From positions 103,391 to 167,390 of the forward strand of contig NZ_JBNPXH010000014.1 of NCBI RefSeq assembly GCF_050433395.1: 64,000 nt of DNA, written 5' to 3'. Made by a program: the position numbers and the translations under genes. Below are positions 1-8,030 of this stretch, in pieces. Position 1 is the stretch's first letter, and the number at the start of each line of letters is the position of its first letter. Under the pieces are notes generated by a model. It saw nothing but the letters and a program-made list of their open reading frames with translations, was not told where the DNA came from and made no database searches. Origin of the DNA: Mobilitalea torta (GTDB lineage Bacteria; Bacillota; Clostridia; Lachnospirales; Lachnospiraceae).

Positions 1-1411
1 CGATGAACCAGGAGTGGGCTTTTCCGGCTGGGTTGTCTGCGGAACCTGTTTTTCCCGCCACCGCCACCTTCAGATCACTCAGCTTTGTCGCGGTGCCCTT
101 GGTAACCACCAGCCGCATTGCTTTGGTCAGATACTCCGCCTCGGAGCCGGACATCTTTCTTCCGATTTTATCCGGGGAATACTCCTTAACCACAGCCCCT
201 TCCGCATTTTCAATGCGCTCCACCACATAGGGCTTCATCATCATTCCGTCATTGGCTATTGTGGCAGCTATCATCGCACTATGCAGGGGAGAGATCAGGG
301 TCTGCCCCTGACCGATCGCTGTCTGCATCGCCTCCTTCGTTCCCGAGACACCTTTTTGCAGGGAGAATTGGCTGACGCTGGCGGCCATCCTGACCGGAAT
401 ATTCCGGTTGAACAGAAAATCTTCACACAACGCATGGAATTTGGTGAGATCAAGGCTCATGCCGATATTGGCAAAAGAAGTGTTGCAGGATTTAGCCAGG
501 GCCATGGGCAGGCTCAACTTTCCGTGAGCTTTGCTGAAATGGCAGTGGATGACCATTTCACCATATTCATCCTCATATTCAATTGCCCCGTCACAATCAT
601 ATTCATATTCCAGATAGGTCATATTTTCCCGCATATACTCCAGCGCCGTAAGCACCTTAAAGGTGGATCCGGGAGCATACAGCCCCTGGGTTGCCCGATT
701 CAGCAAAGGAGCTTTCTTATCCTCGTCCTCCAGAATCGTTTCCCACTCCTGATCCACCAGATTGGGATCATAGGAGGGCTTGGACACCATAGCCAGAATT
801 CTGCCCGTGGCAACCTCCAGCACCACCACCGCTCCCCGGTTATCTCCCAGGGCATCATAGGCCAGCTTCTGAAGCTTTGAATCCAGAGTGGTAATCACAT
901 TATCCCCCTGGCTCTTCTCTCCCATGAGATCGGAATACATAACCTCAATGCTGTTTATATTGGAGGTCAGCAGCCGTATATTCTCCATTTCTTCAATTCC
1001 GCTCTTACCCTTGGAATATCTCCCCACCACATGGGCAAAGACCTTCTTAAAGGGATACTCCCTGGTCTCCTTGCCTTCTCCGTCCACCAGTGTCTGTGCA
1101 AGAATCTCTCCGTCCGCCGACAGGATGCTGCCCCGGATAACACGCTGCTCCAATACCTCCTGCCGTCTGTTATAGGCATTATTGATCACATCATCGCTGC
1201 GGATAATGAGGTAGTAGGAAAAATATCCCGCAATAAGAACAAAAATTCCCAGAAAGATATACAGGATGCTGAAAATTGGCTTTCTCACATCCTGCGGCCC
1301 GGAAGCCTCCTGTGTCTCCCTGGCTGCCGCCAGCTCACCGGCTCTCTTCTCCGAAAAATATTTGGTCCACGCGGCAGCTATCTTCTTTACCGCTTCCTTC
1401 CAACGCTTCAT
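1..1411 (-). CDS. Penicillin-binding protein (transpeptidase), 3' end cut by window edge
   Basis: Class B type penicillin-binding protein that cross-links peptidoglycan at the outer face of the membrane. The minus-strand reading starts at an ATG at 1411 and runs open to position 1, so at least 470 codons are present and the C-terminus is missing. Seen: a basic N-terminus, one membrane segment around residues 45-65, then a transpeptidase domain with the serine motif STFK near residue 240, SCN near 306 and KTG near 452, in the usual order. Its start overlaps the stop of the upstream FtsW/RodA gene by ATGA, so the two are translationally coupled, as expected for a SEDS polymerase and its partner PBP. 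It could be a PbpA/PBP2-like elongation enzyme or a FtsI/SpoVD-like one; the truncated end prevents a firm choice. Confidence 0.93.
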   Translation of the reverse strand, partial: MKRWKEAVKKIAAAWTKYFSEKRAGELAAARETQEASGPQDVRKPIFSILYIFLGIFVLIAGYFSYYLIIRSDDVINNAYNRRQEVLEQRVIRGSILSADGEILAQTLVDGEGKETREYPFKKVFAHVVGRYSKGKSGIEEMENIRLLTSNINSIEVMYSDLMGEKSQGDNVITTLDSKLQKLAYDALGDNRGAVVVLEVATGRILAMVSKPSYDPNLVDQEWETILEDEDKKAPLLNRATQGLYAPGSTFKVLTALEYMRENMTYLEYEYDCDGAIEYEDEYGEMVIHCHFSKAHGKLSLPMALAKSCNTSFANIGMSLDLTKFHALCEDFLFNRNIPVRMAASVSQFSLQKGVSGTKEAMQTAIGQGQTLISPLHSAMIAATIANDGMMMKPYVVERIENAEGAVVKEYSPDKIGRKMSGSEAEYLTKAMRLVVTKGTATKLSDLKVAVAGKTGSADNPAGKAHSWFI

Positions 1412-2817
1412 TGTCCTGTTCCCTCCTCCTGCTTCCTCTCCTCCCTGACTGCGTCCCTGCCTGCCAGGGATACTCCCTGCAGGATCATAAACATAACGAT
1501 GACAGACAGCATGGAGCTGCCTCCGAGGCTGATCAAGGGAAGCGTAACTCCCGTGGAAGGAATGAACTTAATCACCCCTCCGATGCAAAGCACAATCTGG
1601 AATGCAAACATTACGGAGAAGCCGACGGCAATCAGCCGGTAAAACAGCTCCTCCTGCTCCAAGGCTATATTTAAAAACATAACAAAACAGCTGGCGTAGA
1701 TCAGAAGAATGCAGATTGCAAACAATCCTCCCAGCTCTTCGGATATGGCTGAGAATATAAAATCACTGCCAACCACCGGAATCCCTGTGGGCAGCCCTCT
1801 GTTCAGACCCATTCCAAACCACCCTCCGGTTCCAATGGCAAACAGGGACTGGGTGATCTGATAACCCTCGTTATCAATATAGGAAAACGGATCCTTCCAG
1901 GCCAGAACTCGCACTCTGACATGGCCGAAGACCTGGTACGCCAGGTAAGCCGCCCCGCTCCCTGCTGCCAGCCCGGAGACCAGATACAAAGGCTTTGCTG
2001 TAGCGGCATACAGCATAAAGATATAGGTGATAAAGAAGATCAGGGCGCCGCCCAGATCCTTCTGCAGCACCAGCAGAATAACCGTAGCGCCCGCCAGCAG
2101 GGAAATCAGCATCACCCTTTTGAAATTCCTTCCCTCTCCCAGAAGCCCGGCAACCGAGAACACAAAGAGCAGCTTAACCACCTCCGAGGGCTGGACGCTG
2201 ATGATTCCGCCAAGATCCAGCCAGTTGGTAGCTCCGTGGCTGGTGGTTCCCGCAATCAGGACGACCAGAAGAAGCGCAATTCCCGCTCCCCCGTAGAGCC
2301 AGCCGTAATACTTCAGGCTTCCCACCCTGCGGATGATCTGGGGCACCGCCAGGCTGACCAGAAAGACCGCTCCCACAATTACCACATGTCTCAGGGCCTT
2401 GGAAAAAGACAGCCTTGTCTGTATCAGAAATCCTACGGTCAGAAGCATTAGCATATTATGAAGGAGCAGCCTTGATATCTTCGGATAAATGATCCGGTAC
2501 AGGGCTAAGACCAGCACAAACAGCACTACCTCGGCGCAGTACAGATAAAACAGCTTATTATTTAAGATAAGACCGGCACCGGAAGGCTGCTGTCCCTTCT
2601 CTGCCATGACAATCGAATACTGCCCGCTATTGATACTCTGCATAAACAGGGTAAAATGGCCGATAAAATGCAGCAAAAAGGTAACAACCGTTAACATAGC
2701 ATAGGTTTTGCTCTGATGCCGTTTACTCTTGAACCGGAAAACATTAAAGCTGTAATAGGTATAGATCCCGATCAAAAATATCATCATATATTTAATTAAT
2801 TCTGAGATCAGATTCAT
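1408..2817 (-). CDS. FtsW/RodA/SpoVE family SEDS peptidoglycan polymerase
   Basis: Predicted 469-residue polytopic membrane protein of the SEDS family, which polymerises lipid II into glycan strands and works with a class B PBP. Seen: about ten hydrophobic segments and the family-typical stretch GTGGWFGMGLNRGLP followed by SDFIFSAISEELG and the C-terminal ITGV/GxSS-type loop (FIPSTGVTLPLISLGGSS). The ATG at 2817 is preferred over an upstream in-frame start at 2970, because the latter lies inside the U32 gene and would add a non-hydrophobic extension; only about 16 nt separate it from the U32 stop. It overlaps the downstream PBP start. The N-terminus is longer than in E. coli RodA, as in clostridial homologues. 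Whether it serves division, elongation or sporulation cannot be told from sequence alone. Confidence 0.94.
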   Translation of the reverse strand: MNLISELIKYMMIFLIGIYTYYSFNVFRFKSKRHQSKTYAMLTVVTFLLHFIGHFTLFMQSINSGQYSIVMAEKGQQPSGAGLILNNKLFYLYCAEVVLFVLVLALYRIIYPKISRLLLHNMLMLLTVGFLIQTRLSFSKALRHVVIVGAVFLVSLAVPQIIRRVGSLKYYGWLYGGAGIALLLVVLIAGTTSHGATNWLDLGGIISVQPSEVVKLLFVFSVAGLLGEGRNFKRVMLISLLAGATVILLVLQKDLGGALIFFITYIFMLYAATAKPLYLVSGLAAGSGAAYLAYQVFGHVRVRVLAWKDPFSYIDNEGYQITQSLFAIGTGGWFGMGLNRGLPTGIPVVGSDFIFSAISEELGGLFAICILLIYASCFVMFLNIALEQEELFYRLIAVGFSVMFAFQIVLCIGGVIKFIPSTGVTLPLISLGGSSMLSVIVMFMILQGVSLAGRDAVREERKQEEGTGQ

Positions 2818-2833
2818 AACGATAACCTGCTTT

Positions 2834-5323
2834 CTATTCCACCCCGCGCTTAAAATGGCCTGTTGTATAATCCGTAAGCTCCAGCCCGCCGTTTTTCTTT
2901 TGATAAAACTCCGTAACAAAAGCCGACAATACCTTCCGTACCTCTTCCCCGTCCTCCAGGGTAAAATCAAGCCGGAGCCCGGACGGTCCCAATTCGGCGA
3001 TCTCTCTGGAATATTTCAGCAGCGACAGTACCTGGCTGTTGTAAATGATATTATAGCAGCTGTTGCAGCGGGCCTGTACAAAGAAGCTTTTCCCCAGGCG
3101 GTCCACCAGATTGCCCGTATTTCCCTGCTTATTCTTCCGGCAGCCGGAGGTGTTGGCAAAGAGGCATTGGGCGGACACCATAACCGGCTGGTATCCGTAT
3201 ACGATCAGATCACAGTCTGAAATCCCAAGTTCCTTCAGTTCCTGGTAATTCAGCTCCACCGGTGCGGTATAATGGGTGATGCCTAATTCTTCAAAAAGGG
3301 TCTTTGCCTCCGAATTATAGATATACATATTATAATTCGCAAGTAACCTTTTTTGCTTTTCATAATACTGTAACGACTGCAGCAACTCAATTTCTTCAAA
3401 ATTCTTCACAAGAAAACCGGTAACTGCATCATCATCTATTATCTCTAATAAATCTGTTTTTAACCTTTCATACTGCATCAAACGGCAGATATGGGGCAAT
3501 GCCAGGTAAAATTCCTTTCCTGCCTCCCGTGCTCTCTGTGCCAGCTCCGCGGCGGAATCACCCAGCCAGTCATAGTCTGCATAGATGGCGGATACCTCTT
3601 CATAACGCAGCGCCACCTCTAACTGCTCCTTCCTTTGAACGGAAACACAGATCCGGCTTCCTTTATCCGGCTGCTCCTCCCGCAAAGTCTGGATTTCCTG
3701 TACAGAATGAGGCATCTGCTCCGCAGGATTTCTGCGGTATTTTCCCGCCGCCGCTTCCATAAGCAGTCCGACCGCCTGTCTTCTCAGTTCATTAAGCCAG
3801 GAAACAGGTATGAAGATCTCTTCATCCATATCAATCATTAGACTGTTAAAATAATAAAAAGTATCCCCGGTTTTATCAATGGCGGCCAATATTTTTTCCT
3901 TAGTCATCGGCTGCTTCTGGGCTGCCTGAACCTCCTGATCCCCATATGCACAGATCTGAAGCTCCCCGTGGGTTAAGGTCAATTTCAGCCTTTCACCCTT
4001 CTTTGCCGTGAGTATTCCATCGATTCCAACTCTCTTGTTCTTCGACAAATACTCTTCCTCCAGCTCCTTCAGCAGCCGGTTGTTTTTTGTCCGGTATACT
4101 TTATCACCCGTTTGAATCCCCGGGTTAGAATATCTGTCTCTGCGCTGTTTTCCTTTCTCTTCCCCTGTTTCCGGCCTTCTCCCCGCATTGACTGAGAGAA
4201 GCGTTCCTTTACTATGGGCATCCTTCACAGTGAATTCATAGCCCTCTTCTTCCCGGTGCCGGATTTCCAGGATATCCTGGGGATTAACGTCCTCCTCCAG
4301 AGCGATGGAGACCTGTGATCCCTTGACCGTTTCCACTTCTCCCACATACACTCCGCTATGATTGGGGCGGCTCAAACTCATCATAGCCTTGCCGTGATAA
4401 GTCTTCCCATATCCTTCTGAAAAGCCTCCCCTGTTATAAAGGTCCTGAAGCTTCTGCATATCCCTGCGGAAGCTTTCGCTATGGATATGATCGTTATAAT
4501 ATTCTTTCCCCCGTTCCAGATAAAGATCCGCATAGCTTCTGTACAGATTGGAAACCATTGCGGCATATTCCGGTCTCTTCATTCTTCCCTCTATCTTTAA
4601 GGAGTTGATTCCCGCCTCCATCAGCTCGGGGATATAAGCCAGGGTATTGATATCCTTGGGACTCAGCAAATATTTCTCCTGGTCGGAGGATAATTTCTTC
4701 TTGCCGGAATAGAATTGATAGGTCATCCGGCAGGGCTGCGCACACCTGCCCCGGTTGCCGCTTCTTCCCCCGATCATACTGCTCATCAGGCATTGACCGG
4801 AGTAGCAATAGCATAAGGCGCCATGGACGAAGGTCTCAATCTCCAGATCCGTATTGTCGCGAATAGCCCTTATCTCCTGCAGGCTTAACTCCCTGGCGGT
4901 AACCAGCCTGGTTACTCCGTAGGGCTTAAGCAGATTGGCTCCCTGCGCCATGGTCAGGGTCGTCTGCGTGCTTGCGTGAATCGTAAGCTCCGGAAAATAC
5001 TCATGGATGAAATGAAGTACCCCCATATCCTGAATAATAACCGCATCCAGGCCCTGTCGGTAGAACTTCTCCAGAAAACCATAGAGCTTCCCCCTATGCT
5101 CCTTCTCCTTTAGCAGGGTGTTGACCGTAAGATAAAGCTTCTTGCCTCTGATATGAGCCTCATCAATGGCATCCAGCAAAGTATTCTCATCCAGGTTATT
5201 AGCATAGGCTCTGGCCCCGAAGCTGCTGCCCCCGATATAAACCGCATCACACCCGGCATTCATTGCCGCCCGCATTCCCTCATAGGAACCGGCAGGGGCA
5301 AGTATCTCAATTGATTGTTTCAT
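2834..5323 (-). CDS. U32 peptidase-family protein with DUF3656-type region
   Basis: An 829-residue member of the U32 collagenase-like family. The N-terminal half has the family opening (EILAPAGS, then CDAVYIGG) and the signature Cys-rich segment around residues 170-200 (CYSGQC, CAQPC), which in related proteins binds an iron-sulfur cluster. A second Cys cluster occurs near the C-terminus (CLFANTSGC, CNSCYN). Characterised relatives (TrhP/YegQ, RlhA) hydroxylate tRNA or rRNA; proteolytic activity is doubtful, so a role in RNA modification is the likelier inference. The ATG at 5323 is preferred because AGGAGGAAAGG-type sequence sits just upstream; an in-frame start at 5386 would add a non-conserved tail. 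It follows zapA and precedes ftsW/rodA in one minus-strand run, the same zapA-U32 linkage seen in many Clostridia. Confidence 0.9.
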   Translation of the reverse strand: MKQSIEILAPAGSYEGMRAAMNAGCDAVYIGGSSFGARAYANNLDENTLLDAIDEAHIRGKKLYLTVNTLLKEKEHRGKLYGFLEKFYRQGLDAVIIQDMGVLHFIHEYFPELTIHASTQTTLTMAQGANLLKPYGVTRLVTARELSLQEIRAIRDNTDLEIETFVHGALCYCYSGQCLMSSMIGGRSGNRGRCAQPCRMTYQFYSGKKKLSSDQEKYLLSPKDINTLAYIPELMEAGINSLKIEGRMKRPEYAAMVSNLYRSYADLYLERGKEYYNDHIHSESFRRDMQKLQDLYNRGGFSEGYGKTYHGKAMMSLSRPNHSGVYVGEVETVKGSQVSIALEEDVNPQDILEIRHREEEGYEFTVKDAHSKGTLLSVNAGRRPETGEEKGKQRRDRYSNPGIQTGDKVYRTKNNRLLKELEEEYLSKNKRVGIDGILTAKKGERLKLTLTHGELQICAYGDQEVQAAQKQPMTKEKILAAIDKTGDTFYYFNSLMIDMDEEIFIPVSWLNELRRQAVGLLMEAAAGKYRRNPAEQMPHSVQEIQTLREEQPDKGSRICVSVQRKEQLEVALRYEEVSAIYADYDWLGDSAAELAQRAREAGKEFYLALPHICRLMQYERLKTDLLEIIDDDAVTGFLVKNFEEIELLQSLQYYEKQKRLLANYNMYIYNSEAKTLFEELGITHYTAPVELNYQELKELGISDCDLIVYGYQPVMVSAQCLFANTSGCRKNKQGNTGNLVDRLGKSFFVQARCNSCYNIIYNSQVLSLLKYSREIAELGPSGLRLDFTLEDGEEVRKVLSAFVTEFYQKKNGGLELTDYTTGHFKRGVE

Positions 5324-5477
5324 CCTTTCCTCCATTCCCGCACATGCTTCCTGCGCATTCCGGCATTGTACAGACATTGAAAACAAGAAACGGCTGCCCG
5401 GCCTCTCACATTCCCCGAAGCTTCTTTCGGAGCCGTAAGTAACCTTAGACAGCCTTGTCCCATTTTCCCTATTCCTG

Positions 5478-5906
5478 CTATTTTACCGCTTTCTGCTTAA
5501 GCTTTTCCCCTTCCGCTATTTCCGTTTCCAGCCGTACTATCTTCTTCTGAGCCTCGTAAAACTCCTGCCTCAGCTCCTCGATCTCCTTCCGGGCGGCATC
5601 CAGATTCGTCTGTGCAGAAACGATCTCATGCTTCAGGTTAAAGATCTCGTTGTCCTTGGCTTCATTCTCTGCCTCCAGCTCACTATTTCTATTTTTCATT
5701 TTATAATAATCATCCGCAATATTAATCTGCATTAAAATATTCTTCAAATCAGAATCCAGGAATTTATAGGCATCCTTGTTGCGGAATTCCGTATGCTTGC
5801 CGTTGATGTAGGAGGCGACCTTCTGTAAATATTCCTCGCTCTCGTAGCCGCTTAATGTATATCTCTTGTTATTGATTATGACCTCGATATCGTGATACTT
5901 ATTCAT
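5478..5906 (-). CDS. zapA: Cell division protein ZapA
   Basis: A 142-residue ZapA-family protein, which binds FtsZ and stabilises the Z ring. Seen: an N-terminal globular ZapA domain (residues about 1-75, with VIINNKRYTLSGYESEEYL and VASYING) followed by a long charged coiled coil (about 75-142, rich in E, K and R heptads). The coiled coil is longer than in Gram-negative ZapA but usual for Firmicutes. The ATG at 5906 has GGGAGG eight bases upstream; the in-frame start at 5948 adds an unlikely tail. It is separated from ruvB by a 200-bp leader with a consensus promoter and heads the zapA-U32-SEDS-PBP run, so FtsZ-ring and wall-synthesis genes are grouped. Confidence 0.9.
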   Translation of the reverse strand: MNKYHDIEVIINNKRYTLSGYESEEYLQKVASYINGKHTEFRNKDAYKFLDSDLKNILMQINIADDYYKMKNRNSELEAENEAKDNEIFNLKHEIVSAQTNLDAARKEIEELRQEFYEAQKKIVRLETEIAEGEKLKQKAVK

Positions 5907-5993
5907 TCTCCCAGCCTCCCGCATCATTCTTACACAGCCTTGTCCCACTATTCTCTGAATTTTGTAGACGATTTAGCTTCTCTTGGACATTAT

Positions 5994-6020
5994 ATTATGA
6001 GCAAAGAACATGCTCATAAT
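5994..6020 (-). promoter_or_regulatory. Perfect inverted repeat in the zapA leader
   Basis: A perfect 10-bp inverted repeat (ATTATGAGCA at 5994-6003, TGCTCATAAT at 6011-6020) with a 7-nt loop lies between the zapA promoter and its start. A second short palindrome (CGAGC-AA-GCTCG, about 6044-6055) is next to it. Neither is followed by a T-run in the direction of transcription, so a regulator site or a leader RNA hairpin is likelier than a simple terminator. Confidence 0.5.
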
Positions 6021-6076
6021 CTCCGGCTCCGATCGCAAGATTACGAGCAAGCTCGCATCATGCTCATTACGCCTTC

Positions 6077-6105
6077 ATTATATCCCACATTATATTTGTT
6101 GACAA
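6077..6105 (-). promoter_or_regulatory. Promoter for the zapA operon
   Basis: On the minus strand TTGTCA (6100-6105) is followed by exactly 17 nt and a perfect TATAAT (6077-6082). This is a strong sigma-A type promoter placed directly after the ruvB stop codon, giving a leader of roughly 165 nt before zapA. Confidence 0.8.
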
Positions 6106-6106
6106 G

Positions 6107-7105
6107 CTAAGATTCCATTCTGAGACCGAGGTGCTGATAGGCCAATTCCGAGGCGACCCTTCCCCTTGGAGTCCGAAGGATTAATCCGTTCTGGACAAGA
6201 TAGGGCTCATATACCTCTTCAATGGTTCCCACATCCTCGCCGATGGTAGTTGCAACCGCTTCAATTCCTACCGGACCTCCCGCGAACTTCTGAATCATAG
6301 TGACCAGAATTTCCCGGTCAATATGGTCCAGGCCCAGCTTGTCCACCTCCAGCAGATCCAGGGCAAAGCCTGCCACCTCCCTGGTGATCCTTCCGTCATA
6401 CTTCACCTGGGCAAAATCCCTCACTCTTTTCAACAGCCGGTTTGCCAGGCGGGGCGTCCCCCTGGAACGGCGGGCCAGCTCCAGCGCTCCCTCTTCATCG
6501 ATCTCTACCTGGAACACCTCTGCCGAGCGGACAATGATCTTCTTCAAATCCTCAATGGTATAAAAATCAAGACGGCTCACTACTCCGAAGCGGTCCCTCA
6601 GCGGCGGAGTCAGCATCCCCGCTCTGGTGGTGGCTCCCACCAGGGTGAACTTGGGCAGGTCAATCCGGATGGATTTGGCTGTCGAGCCCTTTCCTATGAC
6701 AATATCAATAACATAATCCTCCATGGCGGGATAGAGCAGCTCCTCCACCTGACGGTTGAGGCGGTGGATCTCATCCACAAACAGTACATCCCCCTCCGAC
6801 AGATTATTTAATATAGCCGCCATCTCACCGGGTTTTTCGATGGCCGGACCGGAGGTGATCTTAATATTAACCCCCATCTCATTGGCAATAATCCCTGCCA
6901 GTGTGGTCTTTCCCAGTCCCGGCGGTCCGAAGAAAAGAACGTGATCCAGCACTTCCTTCCTTTGCTTTGCCGCTTCGATATAGATCTTCAGGTTGTCCTT
7001 CACCTTAGCCTGTCCGATGTAATCCGTCAGCAGCTGGGGCCGGAGGGAACCCTCCACCCTCTTATCTTCTTCTGTCAATTCCGTTGTTATCACTCGTTTT
7101 GCCAT
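6107..7105 (-). CDS. ruvB: Holliday junction branch migration ATPase RuvB
   Basis: A 332-residue AAA+ motor that, with RuvA, drives branch migration of Holliday junctions. Seen: the RuvB N-terminus (VEGSLRPQLLTDYIGQ), Walker A GPPGLGKTT near residue 60, Walker B LFVDEIHRL, sensor 1 ATTRAGML, the arginine finger region LRDRFG and the winged-helix C-terminus ending around TPRGRVAS. Full family length. The ATG at 7105 has GGAG six bases upstream; the in-frame codon at 7126 is a TTG and is rejected. It directly follows ruvA and shares its operon. No ruvC is present, as expected for Firmicutes. Confidence 0.98.
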   Translation of the reverse strand: MAKRVITTELTEEDKRVEGSLRPQLLTDYIGQAKVKDNLKIYIEAAKQRKEVLDHVLFFGPPGLGKTTLAGIIANEMGVNIKITSGPAIEKPGEMAAILNNLSEGDVLFVDEIHRLNRQVEELLYPAMEDYVIDIVIGKGSTAKSIRIDLPKFTLVGATTRAGMLTPPLRDRFGVVSRLDFYTIEDLKKIIVRSAEVFQVEIDEEGALELARRSRGTPRLANRLLKRVRDFAQVKYDGRITREVAGFALDLLEVDKLGLDHIDREILVTMIQKFAGGPVGIEAVATTIGEDVGTIEEVYEPYLVQNGLILRTPRGRVASELAYQHLGLRMES

Positions 7106-7132
7106 TACCTTCTCCAATACTTCCAACTCTTT

Positions 7133-7744
7133 TTACATTCTCTTTAAACAACGCTTCAGCAATTCCTCTGAAGTCATATCTTCCGTAATCTCTACCTGAT
7201 TTACAATCTTTAAAGCGTCCGCAGCAGAATATCCCAGCACCGTCAAAGCCTGCACCGCCTCCTCACGCATTCCGAAGATGCCGGAGCCTTCCCGATTCTC
7301 CTCCTGGTTGATCAGCCGCTGTTCAAACGCGGTCTCCAGCTTGAATTTATCCTTCAATTCCAGAATCAGCTTGCCCGCTGTTTTATTTCCGATTCCCGGC
7401 GCCTTGGCAATCGTCTTGGCATCCTCGGCCAGAACAGCAAAGCGAATCTCATCCGCCGATATTCCGGACAGGATACCCAGGGCTCCCTTGGGCCCTATTC
7501 CGTTGACGGTGATTAACAGCTTAAACATCTCCAGGTCATCCTTCGTCAGGAAGCCAAAGAGACTGACGGCATCCTCCCTGACATGAAGATAGGTATACAG
7601 CTTGACGGCACTCCCTCTAGAGGGCAGCTCCGTGATGGCCGAGGAAGGAAGATACACTTCATAACCTATGCCGCCCACCTCTATTACCGCGTAATTTTCC
7701 TTAACCTCTGCCAATTCCCCTTTCAAATATCCAATCAAACTCAT
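7133..7744 (-). CDS. ruvA: Holliday junction DNA helicase subunit RuvA
   Basis: A 203-residue protein that forms tetramers clamping four-way DNA junctions and loading RuvB. Seen: the OB-fold N-terminus (MSLIGYLKGELAEV), the two helix-hairpin-helix regions (LLITVNGIGPKGALGIL and KAPGIGNKTAGKLILELKDK) and a C-terminal RuvB-binding helix bundle (EEAVQALTVLGYSAADAL). GGGAGG lies just before the ATG. The gene is 27 nt upstream of ruvB and follows the small zinc-ribbon gene in the same operon. Confidence 0.98.
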   Translation of the reverse strand: MSLIGYLKGELAEVKENYAVIEVGGIGYEVYLPSSAITELPSRGSAVKLYTYLHVREDAVSLFGFLTKDDLEMFKLLITVNGIGPKGALGILSGISADEIRFAVLAEDAKTIAKAPGIGNKTAGKLILELKDKFKLETAFEQRLINQEENREGSGIFGMREEAVQALTVLGYSAADALKIVNQVEITEDMTSEELLKRCLKRM

Positions 7745-7753
7745 TTCCTCCCG

Positions 7754-8017
7754 TCATTCGTCATAGTGATCCGGCAGCCTTTCAAAACGCCCCCGGGATA
7801 TGTTCAACCTGCCCTCCTTCAGATAGTTCAGCACTTCGAAGGCTGTGATTCCCAGGGCCTCGGATATCTGAAGAGCATTGCTGTTGGGATATTCCTTCAG
7901 ATAGGCCTCAATATCATCGAAATGATCGCTGTCCGTCTGTCTGCACTCTGTACAGGAATAGCTCTTCAGCCTGGACAGGAACACCTTATGACAATGCTTG
8001 CAAACATTTGTATACAT
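7754..8017 (-). CDS. Small zinc-ribbon/HTH protein, YvyF-like
   Basis: An 87-residue protein with two CxxC-type pairs (CKHCHK near residue 6 and CTEC near 22), probably one zinc site, followed by a helix-turn-helix-like segment (ALQISEALGITAFEVLNYLKEG). This layout matches the YvyF/TIGR03826 'flagellar operon protein' family, whose function is poorly known. No flagellar genes are near. A strong GGAGGAGATT precedes the ATG, and the gene sits nine bases upstream of ruvA, so it probably heads the ruvAB operon. The family match is by eye and moderate. Confidence 0.6.
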   Translation of the reverse strand: MYTNVCKHCHKVFLSRLKSYSCTECRQTDSDHFDDIEAYLKEYPNSNALQISEALGITAFEVLNYLKEGRLNISRGRFERLPDHYDE

Positions 8018-8030
8018 AATCTCCTCCGCC

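Noticed and set aside
14..880. 288-residue open frame on the plus strand
   Set aside because: It is antisense to the penicillin-binding protein gene, whose SxxK, SxN and KTG motifs are intact.
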